Shown: positions 52,744-62,101 of the stretch, piece by piece
Layout of the letters: the number at the start of each line of letters is the position of its first letter
Position numbering within the stretch: position 1 is the first letter of the stretch
From: Dolichospermum sp. LEGE 00240
GTDB taxonomy: Bacteria; Cyanobacteriota; Cyanobacteriia; Cyanobacteriales; Nostocaceae
Direction of reading: 5' to 3'
NCBI RefSeq assembly: GCF_015207875.1
Contig: NZ_JADEVZ010000018.1
Span: 1-64,000 of the forward strand
Length of the DNA: 64,000 bases
Translations under genes and position numbers: made by a program
Notes under the pieces: generated by a model
The model's input: only the letters and a program-made list of their open reading frames with translations
What the model was told of the DNA's origin: nothing
Databases searched by the model: none

Positions 52744-54471
52744 TTAATACTTTCTTTCTTTTGGTGCAAACATTGTGATTGTGACGGGACGATATTGAAT
52801 ATCAATTCCTGTTGGTGAATAATAAGCCATTGTGTGTTGTAAGAACTTATGATCATCTCTTTCGGAAAAGTCTTCTCTAAAGTGTGCGCCGCGACTTTCT
52901 TGGCGATTGAGGGCGGAAGTTAAAATGGTTTGTCCAACTACCATTAAACTTTGTAGTTCTAAGGCTTCAACTAATTCTGTATTCCAGCTTTTTCCTTTGT
53001 CATCTAAATATATTTGTGAATATTGTTGTTGTAGTTGGGCGATTTTTTCTAATCCCTGACGCATTACTTCGTCGGTGCGGAAAACGCCACAATTTTCAGT
53101 CATATTATCTTGAAAAGCTTGACGGATTTGATTAATTCTGTACTGTCCTGGTTGTTGTATTAAGAGTTGTATTTGTTGTTTGGCTTCGTTGATGTAGCGT
53201 GTTTCATCTATGGATGGTAATTGCCGATTTTGGACATAATTAGCGATCGCCGCCCCGGTCCTTTTACCATAAACTACACATTCCAATAAGGAGTTACTAC
53301 CGAGACGATTTGCGCCGTGAACCGACACGCAAGCAGTTTCCCCAGCGGCAAAAAAGCCCTCGACAAAACTATCATTATTACTTCTGACTTGTCCGTCAGT
53401 ATTGACAGGAATACCACCCATACAATAATGATTAGTAGGACGCACAGGCATGGGTTGAGTGACAGCATCTACACCGACCAAACGATGGGCCTCTTCCCAG
53501 CAAAAGGGAACACGACTCATGATTTTTTCCTTACCCAAATGGCGCAAATCCAGATAGACAAAGGGACCTCCCCCACTCCCATTAGTATTTACACCACGAC
53601 CCGCCCGGATTTCATAAGCGATCGCCCGTGAGGTAATATCACGAGGGGCTAACTCCATGCGACTGGGGGCGTAATTAGCCATAAAGCGATCGCCATCGGC
53701 ATTAATCAAATATGCCCCTTCACCGCGCACAGCCTCGGAAATCAGCACCCCCACAGGATACAAACCGGTAGGATGAAACTGAACAAACTCCATATCTGCC
53801 AAAGGTAAACCAGCCAAAGCCGTCATCGCTAAACCATCACCAGTAGAAGCATAATCATTAGAAGTCGTGTTATAAACCCGACCATAGCCCCCAGTGGCAA
53901 ACATCACAGCCTTCGCCCGTAGCACCTCAATATGCCCATCCAACAGGTGAAACATCACCACACCCTTCGCCTGACCATCCTCCAAAATCAGGCGCATTAC
54001 ATACCATTCTTCGTAAATCTGCACCCCATAACGGCGCAAATTATTCACCAACTCATGTAAAATTGCATGACCAGTTTTATCAGCCGCATAACAAGTCCGG
54101 TTATGAGAATGGCCACCAAAAGCCCGTTGCGCAATCCGACCATCAGGTAAACGAGAAAACAATACCCCCAGATGTTCCAAATCAATCACCACATCCGGTG
54201 CTTCCTGAGTCAAAATTGCCACCGCATCTTGATCCGCCAAATAGTCGGAACCCTTGACAGTATCAAAAGCGTGAGCTTCCCAAGAATCCGTATCATCCAC
54301 ATTTTTTAAAGAAGCCGCCATACCACCTTGAGCAGCCACCGAATGAGAGCGAATTGGGTGAGTTTTGGCAACTACCGCTACCTTTAAACTAGGGTCAGTC
54401 CGGGCAATTTCCACCGCAGCCCGACAGCCAGCCAAACCACCACCAACAATAATTACATCATGTTCAAGCAT
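52744..54471 (-). CDS. sdhA: succinate dehydrogenase/fumarate reductase flavoprotein subunit
   Basis: A 575-residue FAD protein oxidising succinate to fumarate and feeding electrons to the quinone pool. From MLEHDVIIVGGGLAGCRAAVE: FAD motif, RSHSVAAQGGMAA (covalent-FAD His region), GFGGHSHNRT-like active segment AFGGHSHNRTCYAADKTG, FVQFHPTGL, RGEGAYL, HGANRLGSNSLLE, and C-terminal SRGAHFREDFSERDD. The frame extends 44 codons upstream into a hairpin repeat; the ATG at 54471 (or 54474) is correct. SdhB is not adjacent, as usual in cyanobacteria. Confidence 0.94.
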   Translation of the reverse strand: MLEHDVIIVGGGLAGCRAAVEIARTDPSLKVAVVAKTHPIRSHSVAAQGGMAASLKNVDDTDSWEAHAFDTVKGSDYLADQDAVAILTQEAPDVVIDLEHLGVLFSRLPDGRIAQRAFGGHSHNRTCYAADKTGHAILHELVNNLRRYGVQIYEEWYVMRLILEDGQAKGVVMFHLLDGHIEVLRAKAVMFATGGYGRVYNTTSNDYASTGDGLAMTALAGLPLADMEFVQFHPTGLYPVGVLISEAVRGEGAYLINADGDRFMANYAPSRMELAPRDITSRAIAYEIRAGRGVNTNGSGGGPFVYLDLRHLGKEKIMSRVPFCWEEAHRLVGVDAVTQPMPVRPTNHYCMGGIPVNTDGQVRSNNDSFVEGFFAAGETACVSVHGANRLGSNSLLECVVYGKRTGAAIANYVQNRQLPSIDETRYINEAKQQIQLLIQQPGQYRINQIRQAFQDNMTENCGVFRTDEVMRQGLEKIAQLQQQYSQIYLDDKGKSWNTELVEALELQSLMVVGQTILTSALNRQESRGAHFREDFSERDDHKFLQHTMAYYSPTGIDIQYRPVTITMFAPKERKY

Positions 54472-54557
54472 CATCAACCACCGATTAAAAAAAAATTCCC
54501 CATCTACAAGACAGGGTAATAGAGAAATTGTAAATTTGACATCTGGTGCAAAAAAAT

Positions 54558-54585
54558 GTAGAGACGCTTCATGTAACTTCTCTAG
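54558..54585. repeat. GTAGAGACG hairpin, copy 4 (degenerate)
   Basis: GTAGAGACGCTTCATGTAACTTCTCTAG with a following AAGGGTT and CACACATTTAATTT tail, upstream of sdhA. Confidence 0.7.
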
Positions 54586-54623
54586 AAGGGTTGTAGCAAA
54601 CACACATTTAATTTTCTGACCCT

Positions 54624-54938
54624 TTAGCTAGTTACTTGGACTGGGTTTTGTGAAATACTACTTTGTATTGATTCTGTCTTGGTTTTTGGCTCTACAGCAT
54701 TGAGTTCAATATTATTTAATAAAGTCGTCACAAAGGCGAAAAGTAAAAAAGGTAGAGATAAAAGAACCACAAGACCTACCGTAGCTAAAGCGTATACAGG
54801 TCTTTTTGCGCCCATCAGTGCTAAAGCTGATGCCAAGCTAATAGTAATCGTAATTAACCAAACAATAATTTGACCGTAAATATCACCAAAAGTTAAGGTA
54901 CAGACAAAGCGATAGTTTTGAATATTATTTTTGTTCAT
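54624..54938 (-). CDS. small two-span membrane protein
   Basis: A 104-residue protein with two hydrophobic segments (about 22-42 and 48-72) and a polar Ser/Gln-rich tail. Short conserved cyanobacterial protein; no function known. Lies upstream of sdhA on the same strand with a 150-base gap. Confidence 0.6.
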   Translation of the reverse strand: MNKNNIQNYRFVCTLTFGDIYGQIIVWLITITISLASALALMGAKRPVYALATVGLVVLLSLPFLLFAFVTTLLNNIELNAVEPKTKTESIQSSISQNPVQVTS

Positions 54939-55357
54939 TTTAAACTGGCCTCAATTTTGTCCTATAGCTTCTAGCTTAAATCTATGTTTGCCTCAAGAAC
55001 AATTTCTCAATATATTTCCAAGGTTTGTAATATTACTTTACAAAAAACTAATGTTCAGTCACATCCCCTGGGAAATTGTCAATTAATGTATTTTATGTAT
55101 AACCATTTATACAGAGAACACGGTTAAAAAGAAAATTTCTTCTATACAAAATTCGCCAAAGGCGATCGCTCGACTGAATACAATTCCCGACATCAATCTG
55201 TATCAATAAAAGCATTCCCATCTCAGGGTTAGCAAATCAAGTTTCGTTAAAGGTAATGGAAATTTATTCATTCAACATAGTCTCTTATAATTAATAAAAA
55301 CTTATCCTCAATTTAAAAATCTATGATATAAAAGTAAATAAAACTTAATCATTATTC

Positions 55358-56689
55358 ATGCAAATGCTAAATGACTCCCCTACCTTACCCAAATTCAAAG
55401 ATCTACTAACCAAAAAAATTCTCTTAGGTAACGAACCCAGTCCTGAGTTAATAGCAATTCTTACCATCTATTTTGTTCAAGGTATACTGACATTATCGCG
55501 TTTAGCTGTCAGCTTTTTTCTCAAAGACGAATTACTGTTAGGTCCCGTGCAGATGTCAACAATTATGGGAATCTGTGCTATACCTTGGATGATTAAGCCA
55601 TTATATGGATTTATTTCCGATAGTTTACCCATATTTGGTTATCATAGAAAACCTTACATAGTTATGTCAGGAATTCTGGGCTGTGTAGCTTGGGGATGTT
55701 TAGGAACGGTCGTTCATACTAGCACAACAGCTACAATTATGATTATAATTTCTTCTCTCTCTGTGGCTATTAGTGATGTGATAGTTGATTCCATAGTAGT
55801 TGAAAGAGCCAGAAACGAATCAGAAGCCAAAATAGGTTCTTTACAATCTCTTTGTTGGGGTAGTTCAGCTATTGGTGCCTTATGTACAGCTTACCTGAGC
55901 GGGTTACTTTTAGAATATTTTACCACCCGTATAGTATTTTTAATAACAGCATTATTTCCTTTAATTATTTCATCTGTAGCTTGGTTAATTACTGAAAAAC
56001 CTTTTAATCAAGATCACAAAAAAGGCAATAACACAAAAGATCAACTATTGAAAATCCGCCAAGCAATTACTCAAAAAACAATTTGGTTGCCCACATTATT
56101 TATATTTATTTGGCACGCTACACCAAAAACCGAATCAGCATTCTTCTATTTCACAACTAATGAACTCCACTTTCAACCAGAATTTTTAGGACGAATTCGG
56201 TTAGTGACGAGTTTTGCTTCCCTAATTGGAGTTTGGGCTTTTCAACGTTACTTTAAACACATTCCCTTTAGAACTATGATTACTGCGGGTATTTTCCTAT
56301 CCACAGCTTTAGGAATGACGAATTTATTATTAGTAACTCACACCAACAGAATGTTAGGCATAGATGATCATTGGTTTAGCTTAGGTGATAGTTTGATTAT
56401 TACTGTGATTGGGCAAATTGTATTCATGCCCATATTAGTATTATCAACAAAGCTTTGCCCTCCCGGCATAGAAGCCACATTTTTTGCGTTAATCATGTCT
56501 GTACTTAATGTAGCAGGAACAGTTTCCTACGCATTAGGATCAATAATGATGAAATGGTTAGGAATCACAGAACATCAATTTGACTCCCTGTGGTTATTAA
56601 TCATTCTCACTAGCTGTGCTTCTCTGATACCCATATTTTTTGTTAAATTGCTACCAGATGATAGAATTGATAATGATGTACTTATTTAA
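55358..56689 (+). CDS. folate-biopterin transporter (FBT family, MFS)
   Basis: A 443-residue 12-span transporter of the folate/biopterin family found in cyanobacteria, plastids and protozoa. Family features: YFVQGILTLSRLAVSFFLKDELLLGP, IPWMIKPLYGFISDSLPIFGYHRKPY, and SDVIVDSIVVERAR. It probably imports pterins or folates. Upstream gap 54939-55357 shows one HIP1 site but no gene. The carotenoid oxygenase follows after 89 bases. Confidence 0.88.
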   Translation: MQMLNDSPTLPKFKDLLTKKILLGNEPSPELIAILTIYFVQGILTLSRLAVSFFLKDELLLGPVQMSTIMGICAIPWMIKPLYGFISDSLPIFGYHRKPYIVMSGILGCVAWGCLGTVVHTSTTATIMIIISSLSVAISDVIVDSIVVERARNESEAKIGSLQSLCWGSSAIGALCTAYLSGLLLEYFTTRIVFLITALFPLIISSVAWLITEKPFNQDHKKGNNTKDQLLKIRQAITQKTIWLPTLFIFIWHATPKTESAFFYFTTNELHFQPEFLGRIRLVTSFASLIGVWAFQRYFKHIPFRTMITAGIFLSTALGMTNLLLVTHTNRMLGIDDHWFSLGDSLIITVIGQIVFMPILVLSTKLCPPGIEATFFALIMSVLNVAGTVSYALGSIMMKWLGITEHQFDSLWLLIILTSCASLIPIFFVKLLPDDRIDNDVLI

Positions 56690-56778
56690 TAGATAAAAAT
56701 CTCGAAAACAATTAGATTTATCTCTATATTTACTTACATCCCCGGGTTTCTGAAGAAATTTACCATAGCCAAGAAAAA

Positions 56779-58245
56779 ATGCAAATATTAGAACCTCAAG
56801 ATCAGCAAAATCTCCAAAAATCCTATACTCTCAAAGATTGGCAAGGAGGATATGAATCTCTTCACCAGGAATTTGATTACTGGATTGATGATATAGAAGG
56901 AGAAATACCACCAGAATTGCAAGGAACATTATTTAGAAATGGACCGGGTTTACTAGATATTAATGGGCAAAAATTACATCATCCCTTTGACGGTGATGGC
57001 ATGATTAGCCGCATTACATTTACCAATGGCCGCGCCCATTTTCGTAACCGCTTTGTTACCACAGCAGGTTATTTGGCAGAAAAAAAAGCGGGTAAAATTC
57101 TTTATCGTGGTGTTTTTGGTACACAAAAACCGGGCGGCTGGTTAGCTAATATCTTTGATTTCAAAATCAAACATATTGCTAATACTAATGTAATTTATTG
57201 GGGTAAAAAACTATTAGCCCTATGGGAAGCATCCGAACCCTATTTACTTAATCCGCACACTCTAGAAACATTAGGAAATGAATACTTTAACGGTGTTTTA
57301 TCTAAAGGGGAAGCCTTTAGCGCCCACCCGCGAATTGATGCAAATGGTACATTAGTTAATTTCGCTATTACACCAGGACTATCAACTACAATTAACATAT
57401 TTGAGTTAAATACCGACGGAGAAATCACCAATAAACAAAATCATAGCGTTGCTGGTTTTTGCTTCATTCATGATTTTGTGATTACAGAAAATTACTGTAT
57501 TTTCTTCCAAAATCCTGTTAGTTTTAACCCCATACCTTTTGCTTTGGGAATATCTAGCGCCGCCCAATGTATTAAAGTCCAAAAAAATCAACCTACAAAA
57601 ATTATCATTATTCCTCGCCAAAACCCAACTGGAAAAATCAAAGTTTTAGAAACTCAGGCAGGTTTTATTTTCCATCATGTTAATGCTTTTGAAGTGGGTA
57701 ATGAAATTATCATTGATTCTATTTGCTATGAATCGTTACCAGAAGTTGAACCCAATAGCGATTATCGAGAAACAGATTTTGATGCCAATTCTCCTGGGCA
57801 ACTTTGGCGATTTAATCTGAATTTACCAACCAATACAGTCCAAAATTATTTAATAGATGATCGATCTTGTGAATTTCCCACAATTCACCCTCATCATGTC
57901 GGTAAATCTTATCGTTATCTATACACGGCTGCGGCACATAAATCAACGGGAAATGCACCCCTCCAAGCAATTTTCAAACTTGATTTAGAGTCACAACAAA
58001 GACAATTATGGAGTGCTGCACCAGCAGGTTTCATCGGTGAACCAATTTTTATTCCTCGTCCAAATTCCCAAACAGAAGATGATGGCTGGCTAATAGCTTT
58101 AGTTTATGATGCAGAACATCATCGTTCAGATGTGGTGATTTTAGATGCTGTAAATCTGGAAAAAGGTGAAATTGCAAAACTACATCTCAAACATCATATT
58201 CCCTATGGTTTACATGGGAGTTTTACACCTGAAACATTCATTTAA
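56779..58245 (+). CDS. carotenoid cleavage oxygenase
   Basis: A 488-residue Fe(II) carotenoid oxygenase (RPE65/ACO family). The four iron-binding His are in SAHPRID, FIHDFV, FHHVNAFE and GLHGSF; GTLFRNGPG, HPFDGDGM and GEPIFIPRP are also typical. It cleaves carotenoids or apocarotenals. The stop TAA is the start of repeat copy F. Confidence 0.93.
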   Translation: MQILEPQDQQNLQKSYTLKDWQGGYESLHQEFDYWIDDIEGEIPPELQGTLFRNGPGLLDINGQKLHHPFDGDGMISRITFTNGRAHFRNRFVTTAGYLAEKKAGKILYRGVFGTQKPGGWLANIFDFKIKHIANTNVIYWGKKLLALWEASEPYLLNPHTLETLGNEYFNGVLSKGEAFSAHPRIDANGTLVNFAITPGLSTTINIFELNTDGEITNKQNHSVAGFCFIHDFVITENYCIFFQNPVSFNPIPFALGISSAAQCIKVQKNQPTKIIIIPRQNPTGKIKVLETQAGFIFHHVNAFEVGNEIIIDSICYESLPEVEPNSDYRETDFDANSPGQLWRFNLNLPTNTVQNYLIDDRSCEFPTIHPHHVGKSYRYLYTAAAHKSTGNAPLQAIFKLDLESQQRQLWSAAPAGFIGEPIFIPRPNSQTEDDGWLIALVYDAEHHRSDVVILDAVNLEKGEIAKLHLKHHIPYGLHGSFTPETFI

Positions 58246-58363
58246 GTAGGCTGGCGTTAAAAATTATCGTTGTAGGAAGGCAAGAGGCAAAAGGCAAGAG
58301 TGAAGAGGTTTTGGAAGATTTTACTTTTCTTTACACAGTTTGGTTTTATTATGTTGACCTAGG
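58243..58363. mobile_element. TAAGTAGGT-family repeat, copy F
   Basis: About 121 bp, TAAGTAGGCTGGCG to GTTGACCTAGG, reverse orientation like A and E. Begins at the stop codon of the carotenoid oxygenase gene. Confidence 0.85.
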
Positions 58364-58459
58364 CGTTGCTGAATTGAGGTATGAAATTAGAAAAAACAAA
58401 ATCTAAAACTTTGCGCCTCTGCGTGAGACTAAAATTCATAATCCTTAATCAGCAACGCC
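58362..58459. mobile_element. MITE-like element, GGCGTTGCTGA ends
   Basis: About 98 bp with inverted ends GGCGTTGCTGAATTGAGG and CCTTAATCAGCAACGCC, directly abutting copy F. No ORF. The inside has GCGCCTCTGCGTGAGAC. Confidence 0.8.
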
Positions 58460-58525
58460 AAAATTTAGATATTTTTACAGTTTATCTGCCCAGGGGTCTC
58501 ACGGCACACAAATTACAATAAAATT

Positions 58526-58539
58526 GTAACAGAAACTAC
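58526..58539 (+). promoter_or_regulatory. NtcA-type site upstream of gdhA
   Basis: GTA-N8-TAC (GTAACAGAAACTAC), the consensus for the nitrogen regulator NtcA, 84 bases before the gdhA ATG. A TAAGCT (TAN3T) -10-like box lies 29 bases after the site, slightly farther than the usual 22-23. Plausible direct nitrogen control. Confidence 0.55.
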
Positions 58540-58623
58540 AAAATTGACATCTTTTCCAAAAAAGAGGGTAAGCTAACCATATCAATCCGGTTCACAAACA
58601 TACGATGATGAGGAGTAGGTATT

Positions 58624-59913
58624 ATGGTGACAACGTCTCTCCCACTTATAGAAAATCATTCTCCAGCGCATATTTGCCCTTATGATCAAGCCTGTAGCTA
58701 TTTAGAATGGGCTGCTAAAGAATTAAAATTAGATCAAGGTATCGTAGAAATACTCAGTCACCCTCGAAAAGTTGTCACAGTTTCCATTCCCATAAAAATG
58801 GATAATGGGGAAGTGCGGGTTTTTGCTGGACATCGGGTACAACATTCCGATATTTTAGGCCCCTATAAAGGTGGTATTCGCTACCATGAAGCAGTGACAT
58901 TACGAGAAGTATCCGCCCTAGCCATGCTCATGACTTGGAAATGTGCATTGTTAGGCATTCCCTACGGTGGTGGCAAAGGCGGAATTCCCATAGACCCCAA
59001 AAAGTTCAGTGTGGGGGAATTGGAACGGATTAGTCGCCGTTATATTAGCGAATTAATTAAAGACATTGGACCATCCGTAGATATACCCGCACCAGACATG
59101 GGAACATCGGCACGGGAAATGGCATGGATGATGGATACTTATTCTGTCAATGTTGGTCATTCTGTCCCCGGAGTAGTTACAGGTAAACCATTATCTATTG
59201 GTGGTTCCCTGGGACGAGAAATGGCGACTGGGCGCGGTGTGATGATTATTGTTCGTGAAGCGATCGCCGATCACGGTCAATCCCTCGTAGGAGTCCGGGT
59301 AGCAATTCAAGGCTTCGGTAATGTAGGTGGGGCAGCGGCCGAATTGCTACACCAACAAGGAGCAAAAATTATCGCTGTTTCCAGTGCTAGTGGGGGTATC
59401 TTTGCCGAAAATGGTCTTGATATTCCTGCTGTCAAAGCCTACGCTGCGGCCAACCATCGCAGCGTAGTGGGATTTCCCCAAGCAACACCCATTAGTAATG
59501 CAGACTTATTAACTTTACCTTGTGATGTCCTGATTCCTGCCGCTTTGGAAAACCAAATTACCGCAGAAAATGTCCATCAAATCAAAGCCCAATTTGTCGC
59601 AGAAGCGGCTAATGGTCCAGTGACTTTGGCAGCTAACCGCGTTCTAGAAGCCCAAGGTGTCACCGTGTTACCGGATATTTTAGCCAATGCCGGGGGTGTG
59701 GTGGTCAGTTATTTAGAATGGGTACAAGGTCTTTCCTACCTATTCTGGGACGAAGAACGAGTCAACCGGGAAATGGAACATTTGATGCTTCAGGCTTACC
59801 GCAAGGTCATTCATGAGTCGCAAGCACGGGGGGTAAATCTGCGATTAGCTGCTTATACTTTGGGTGTAGGTAGAGTCGCGCAAGCTTTAAATGATCGGGG
59901 TTTGTATCCTTAG
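58624..59913 (+). CDS. gdhA: glutamate dehydrogenase
   Basis: A 429-residue Glu/Leu/Phe/Val dehydrogenase catalysing reversible amination of 2-oxoglutarate. Motifs: YKGGIRYHEAV (Lys82), ALLGIPYGGGKGGI (catalytic Lys118), DIPAPDMGTSAREM, Rossmann GFGNVGG. A GAGGAG ribosome site precedes the ATG. Single gene with an NtcA-type site upstream. Confidence 0.95.
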   Translation: MVTTSLPLIENHSPAHICPYDQACSYLEWAAKELKLDQGIVEILSHPRKVVTVSIPIKMDNGEVRVFAGHRVQHSDILGPYKGGIRYHEAVTLREVSALAMLMTWKCALLGIPYGGGKGGIPIDPKKFSVGELERISRRYISELIKDIGPSVDIPAPDMGTSAREMAWMMDTYSVNVGHSVPGVVTGKPLSIGGSLGREMATGRGVMIIVREAIADHGQSLVGVRVAIQGFGNVGGAAAELLHQQGAKIIAVSSASGGIFAENGLDIPAVKAYAAANHRSVVGFPQATPISNADLLTLPCDVLIPAALENQITAENVHQIKAQFVAEAANGPVTLAANRVLEAQGVTVLPDILANAGGVVVSYLEWVQGLSYLFWDEERVNREMEHLMLQAYRKVIHESQARGVNLRLAAYTLGVGRVAQALNDRGLYP

Positions 59914-59933
59914 TTTTATCTATTGGGAAAATC

Positions 59934-60230
59934 TTATTCCCAAGTCGCTACATTCCTCAACACAGACGGAATTTCACCCTGTGATAAGGGAAATTCTAAC
60001 ATTGTTTCTTTATAACCTAAATACCCAGATTCAGTAAAAGATAAAAGCATTCGTTCCAGCGCCAACCAAACTTCTGGTTCATATTCCCAATCATGATAGC
60101 GTCTAGCACGTCCAGCAATGGAACGTAAAGCCCAAAAATAAGAATTCCTGACAACAGAACCACCTTTTTTAAATTCTGGTACATCCTCATGGTGAATAAA
60201 CAAAACATTATTTTCAATTCTGGATCTCAT
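59934..60230 (-). CDS. small conserved hypothetical protein
   Basis: About 98 residues from MRSRIENNVLFIHHEDVP (11 codons upstream from a TTG lie in a repeat palindrome). The sequence WALRSIAGRARRYHDWEYEPEVWLALERMLLSF is helical. Unknown function. Convergent with gdhA, 20 bases apart. Confidence 0.65.
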   Translation of the reverse strand: MRSRIENNVLFIHHEDVPEFKKGGSVVRNSYFWALRSIAGRARRYHDWEYEPEVWLALERMLLSFTESGYLGYKETMLEFPLSQGEIPSVLRNVATWE

Positions 60231-60352
60231 AGATGTAGAGGCGCATGACCTGCGCCCATTCAAGATTAAGAAAGAAGAAAAAGTTCTTCCTTATAGACTT
60301 TTATAATAAACTTTTTATCTCATTTCCAGTGCATACCGCTATGGCTGAATGC

Positions 60353-61522
60353 TTAATTTATTTTCACCTGACTAGCTGCCTTTACCGCCTTTTCTCTAGC
60401 TGCTTGAATATCCCCACCTTTTGCTAAAGCCACGCCCATGCGACGATAAGGATGAGCAGTAGGTTTACCAAACAACTTAATATCTACATCTTTTTCAGCT
60501 AAAGCTTCAGCTACACCAGTAAAAGTAATAGAATCAGATTTTTTTGAAGCTAAAATTACCGCACTTGCGGAAAATCCTAACCGTTCAATGTGGGGAATTG
60601 GTAAACCTAAAATAGCTCGCAGATGTAACTCAAATTCATTCAAATTCTGAGAAATTAATGTCACCATGCCTGTATCATGGGGTCGAGGAGACAGTTCTGA
60701 AAAAATGACTTCATCTTTAGTAATGAAAAATTCAACCCCAAAAATTCCCGCACCACCTAAAGCATCAGTAACTTTTTTAGCAATTTCTTGAGATGCTAAG
60801 ATTTTAGCTTCAGAAATAGCTGCCGGTTGCCAAGATTCTTGATAATCACCTCTTTCTTGACGGTGGCCAATGGGATCACAAAAAATTGTCGGTGCGTCCC
60901 ATTGTTTAATCGTTAGTAAAGTAATTTCAATTTCAAAATTAATGAATTCTTCGACAATTACCTTTTGGCTATCACCACGAGAATTAAAAATAGCATAATT
61001 CCAGGCTTTTTCTACCTCATTTCTATCATTAACTACAGATTGACCTTTCCCCGAAGATGACATTACAGGTTTAACAACATTAGGAAAGCCAATTTCTTCA
61101 GAAATACTAATTAACTCTTCCAAAGTGACAGCATAACCATATTTAGCAGTTCTAATGCCTAATTCTTGATGTGCTAATTCTCTAATTCTGTCCCGGTTCA
61201 TGGTGTAATTAGTCGCCGCTGCTGTGGGAATAACTGTAATTCCTCTTTGTTCAAACTCTTGTAATTTTTCGGTTCTAATTGCCTCAATTTCGGGAATAAT
61301 AAAATCGGGCTGATGTTTATTTACAACCGCTTCTAAATCATCAGCACTCAGCATGGAAATAACTTCTGCACAATCAGCTACCTGCATGGCAGGAGCATCG
61401 GCATATCTGTCCACAGCAATGATATAATTACCTAAACGTTGAGCCGCAATTACAAATTCTTTTCCTAGTTCTCCTGAACCAAGCAGCATTAATTTTTGGG
61501 GTAGTTTTAGTGTCTTAATCAT
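60353..61522 (-). CDS. purT: formate-dependent phosphoribosylglycinamide formyltransferase 2
   Basis: A 389-residue ATP-grasp enzyme making formyl-GAR from GAR, formate and ATP in purine synthesis. Features: KLMLLGSGELGKEFVIAAQRLG, VDRYADAPAMQVAD, VKPVMSSSGKGQSVV, ELSPRPHDTGMVTLIS, GKPTAHPYRRMGVALA. Full length. Single gene. Confidence 0.95.
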   Translation of the reverse strand: MIKTLKLPQKLMLLGSGELGKEFVIAAQRLGNYIIAVDRYADAPAMQVADCAEVISMLSADDLEAVVNKHQPDFIIPEIEAIRTEKLQEFEQRGITVIPTAAATNYTMNRDRIRELAHQELGIRTAKYGYAVTLEELISISEEIGFPNVVKPVMSSSGKGQSVVNDRNEVEKAWNYAIFNSRGDSQKVIVEEFINFEIEITLLTIKQWDAPTIFCDPIGHRQERGDYQESWQPAAISEAKILASQEIAKKVTDALGGAGIFGVEFFITKDEVIFSELSPRPHDTGMVTLISQNLNEFELHLRAILGLPIPHIERLGFSASAVILASKKSDSITFTGVAEALAEKDVDIKLFGKPTAHPYRRMGVALAKGGDIQAAREKAVKAASQVKIN

Positions 61523-61620
61523 AAGTTAGATACCGCAGATGTTGATTTAAATATCTTGTCATTATTTTACATGGTTTGGGGATTTTGTCCGAGAAGGTTG
61601 GATAAAAAACAGGACAATTC

Positions 61621-61743
61621 AGGACTTACGCAACTGGCACATTGGTAGGGTGCGTCAGATATCAACAATCTGTTTATTTGCAGGATTTATGCAGTTTGAC
61701 ACACCCTACAACAGATTTTTGGTGTGACACTTGCGTAAGTCCT
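61621..61743. mobile_element. MITE-like element, AGGACTTACGCAA ends
   Basis: About 123 bp with inverted ends AGGACTTACGCAA (61621) and TTGCGTAAGTCCT (ending 61743), a type widespread in cyanobacteria. Inside is a GGTAGGGTGCGTCAG / ACACACCCTAC imperfect palindrome. Confidence 0.85.
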
Positions 61744-61771
61744 TTTACCGAAGATTAAAATATTCTCCGCT

Positions 61772-61976
61772 TTAGAGGGTGTTTGAAAAGTCTAATTTAT
61801 TACTTGCAAGGGCGACTAGAAGTCGCGGAACTACACAGACGAAACCCACCTATTCCTTCGGTCCCGTAAGGGATACGTGGGTTCAAAAGCCTTGATTTTT
61901 CGTTAGTCCACGCAGGTGGACTTTGTTTGTGTAGTAGCGATTCCTAATCGCCGGAAACTTTTCAAACATCCTCTTA
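61772..61976. mobile_element. MITE-like element, TTAGAGGGTGTTTGAAAAGT ends
   Basis: About 205 bp with the same 20-bp ends as 21288-21466 (reverse-oriented) but a different interior, itself an imperfect palindrome (GACTAGAAGTCGCGG... against ...AGCGATTCCTAATCGCC). The rest of the 579-base gap 61523-62101 shows no gene. Confidence 0.85.
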
Positions 61977-62101
61977 GATGTGTAGGGGTAAAGCATGATC
62001 TCATTGGTGTCAACTTAGAAACACTGGGAATGAATTCTCCGTCTCATCACACCAATAAGCACTGCTAAACCCTTAACGATAAAATCAGCTTGATTCAATT
62101 A

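Noticed and set aside
54472-54603. Long N-terminal extension of SdhA
   Set aside because: The extra 44 codons lie in a dispersed hairpin repeat and lack family similarity; the FAD motif follows the inner ATG directly.
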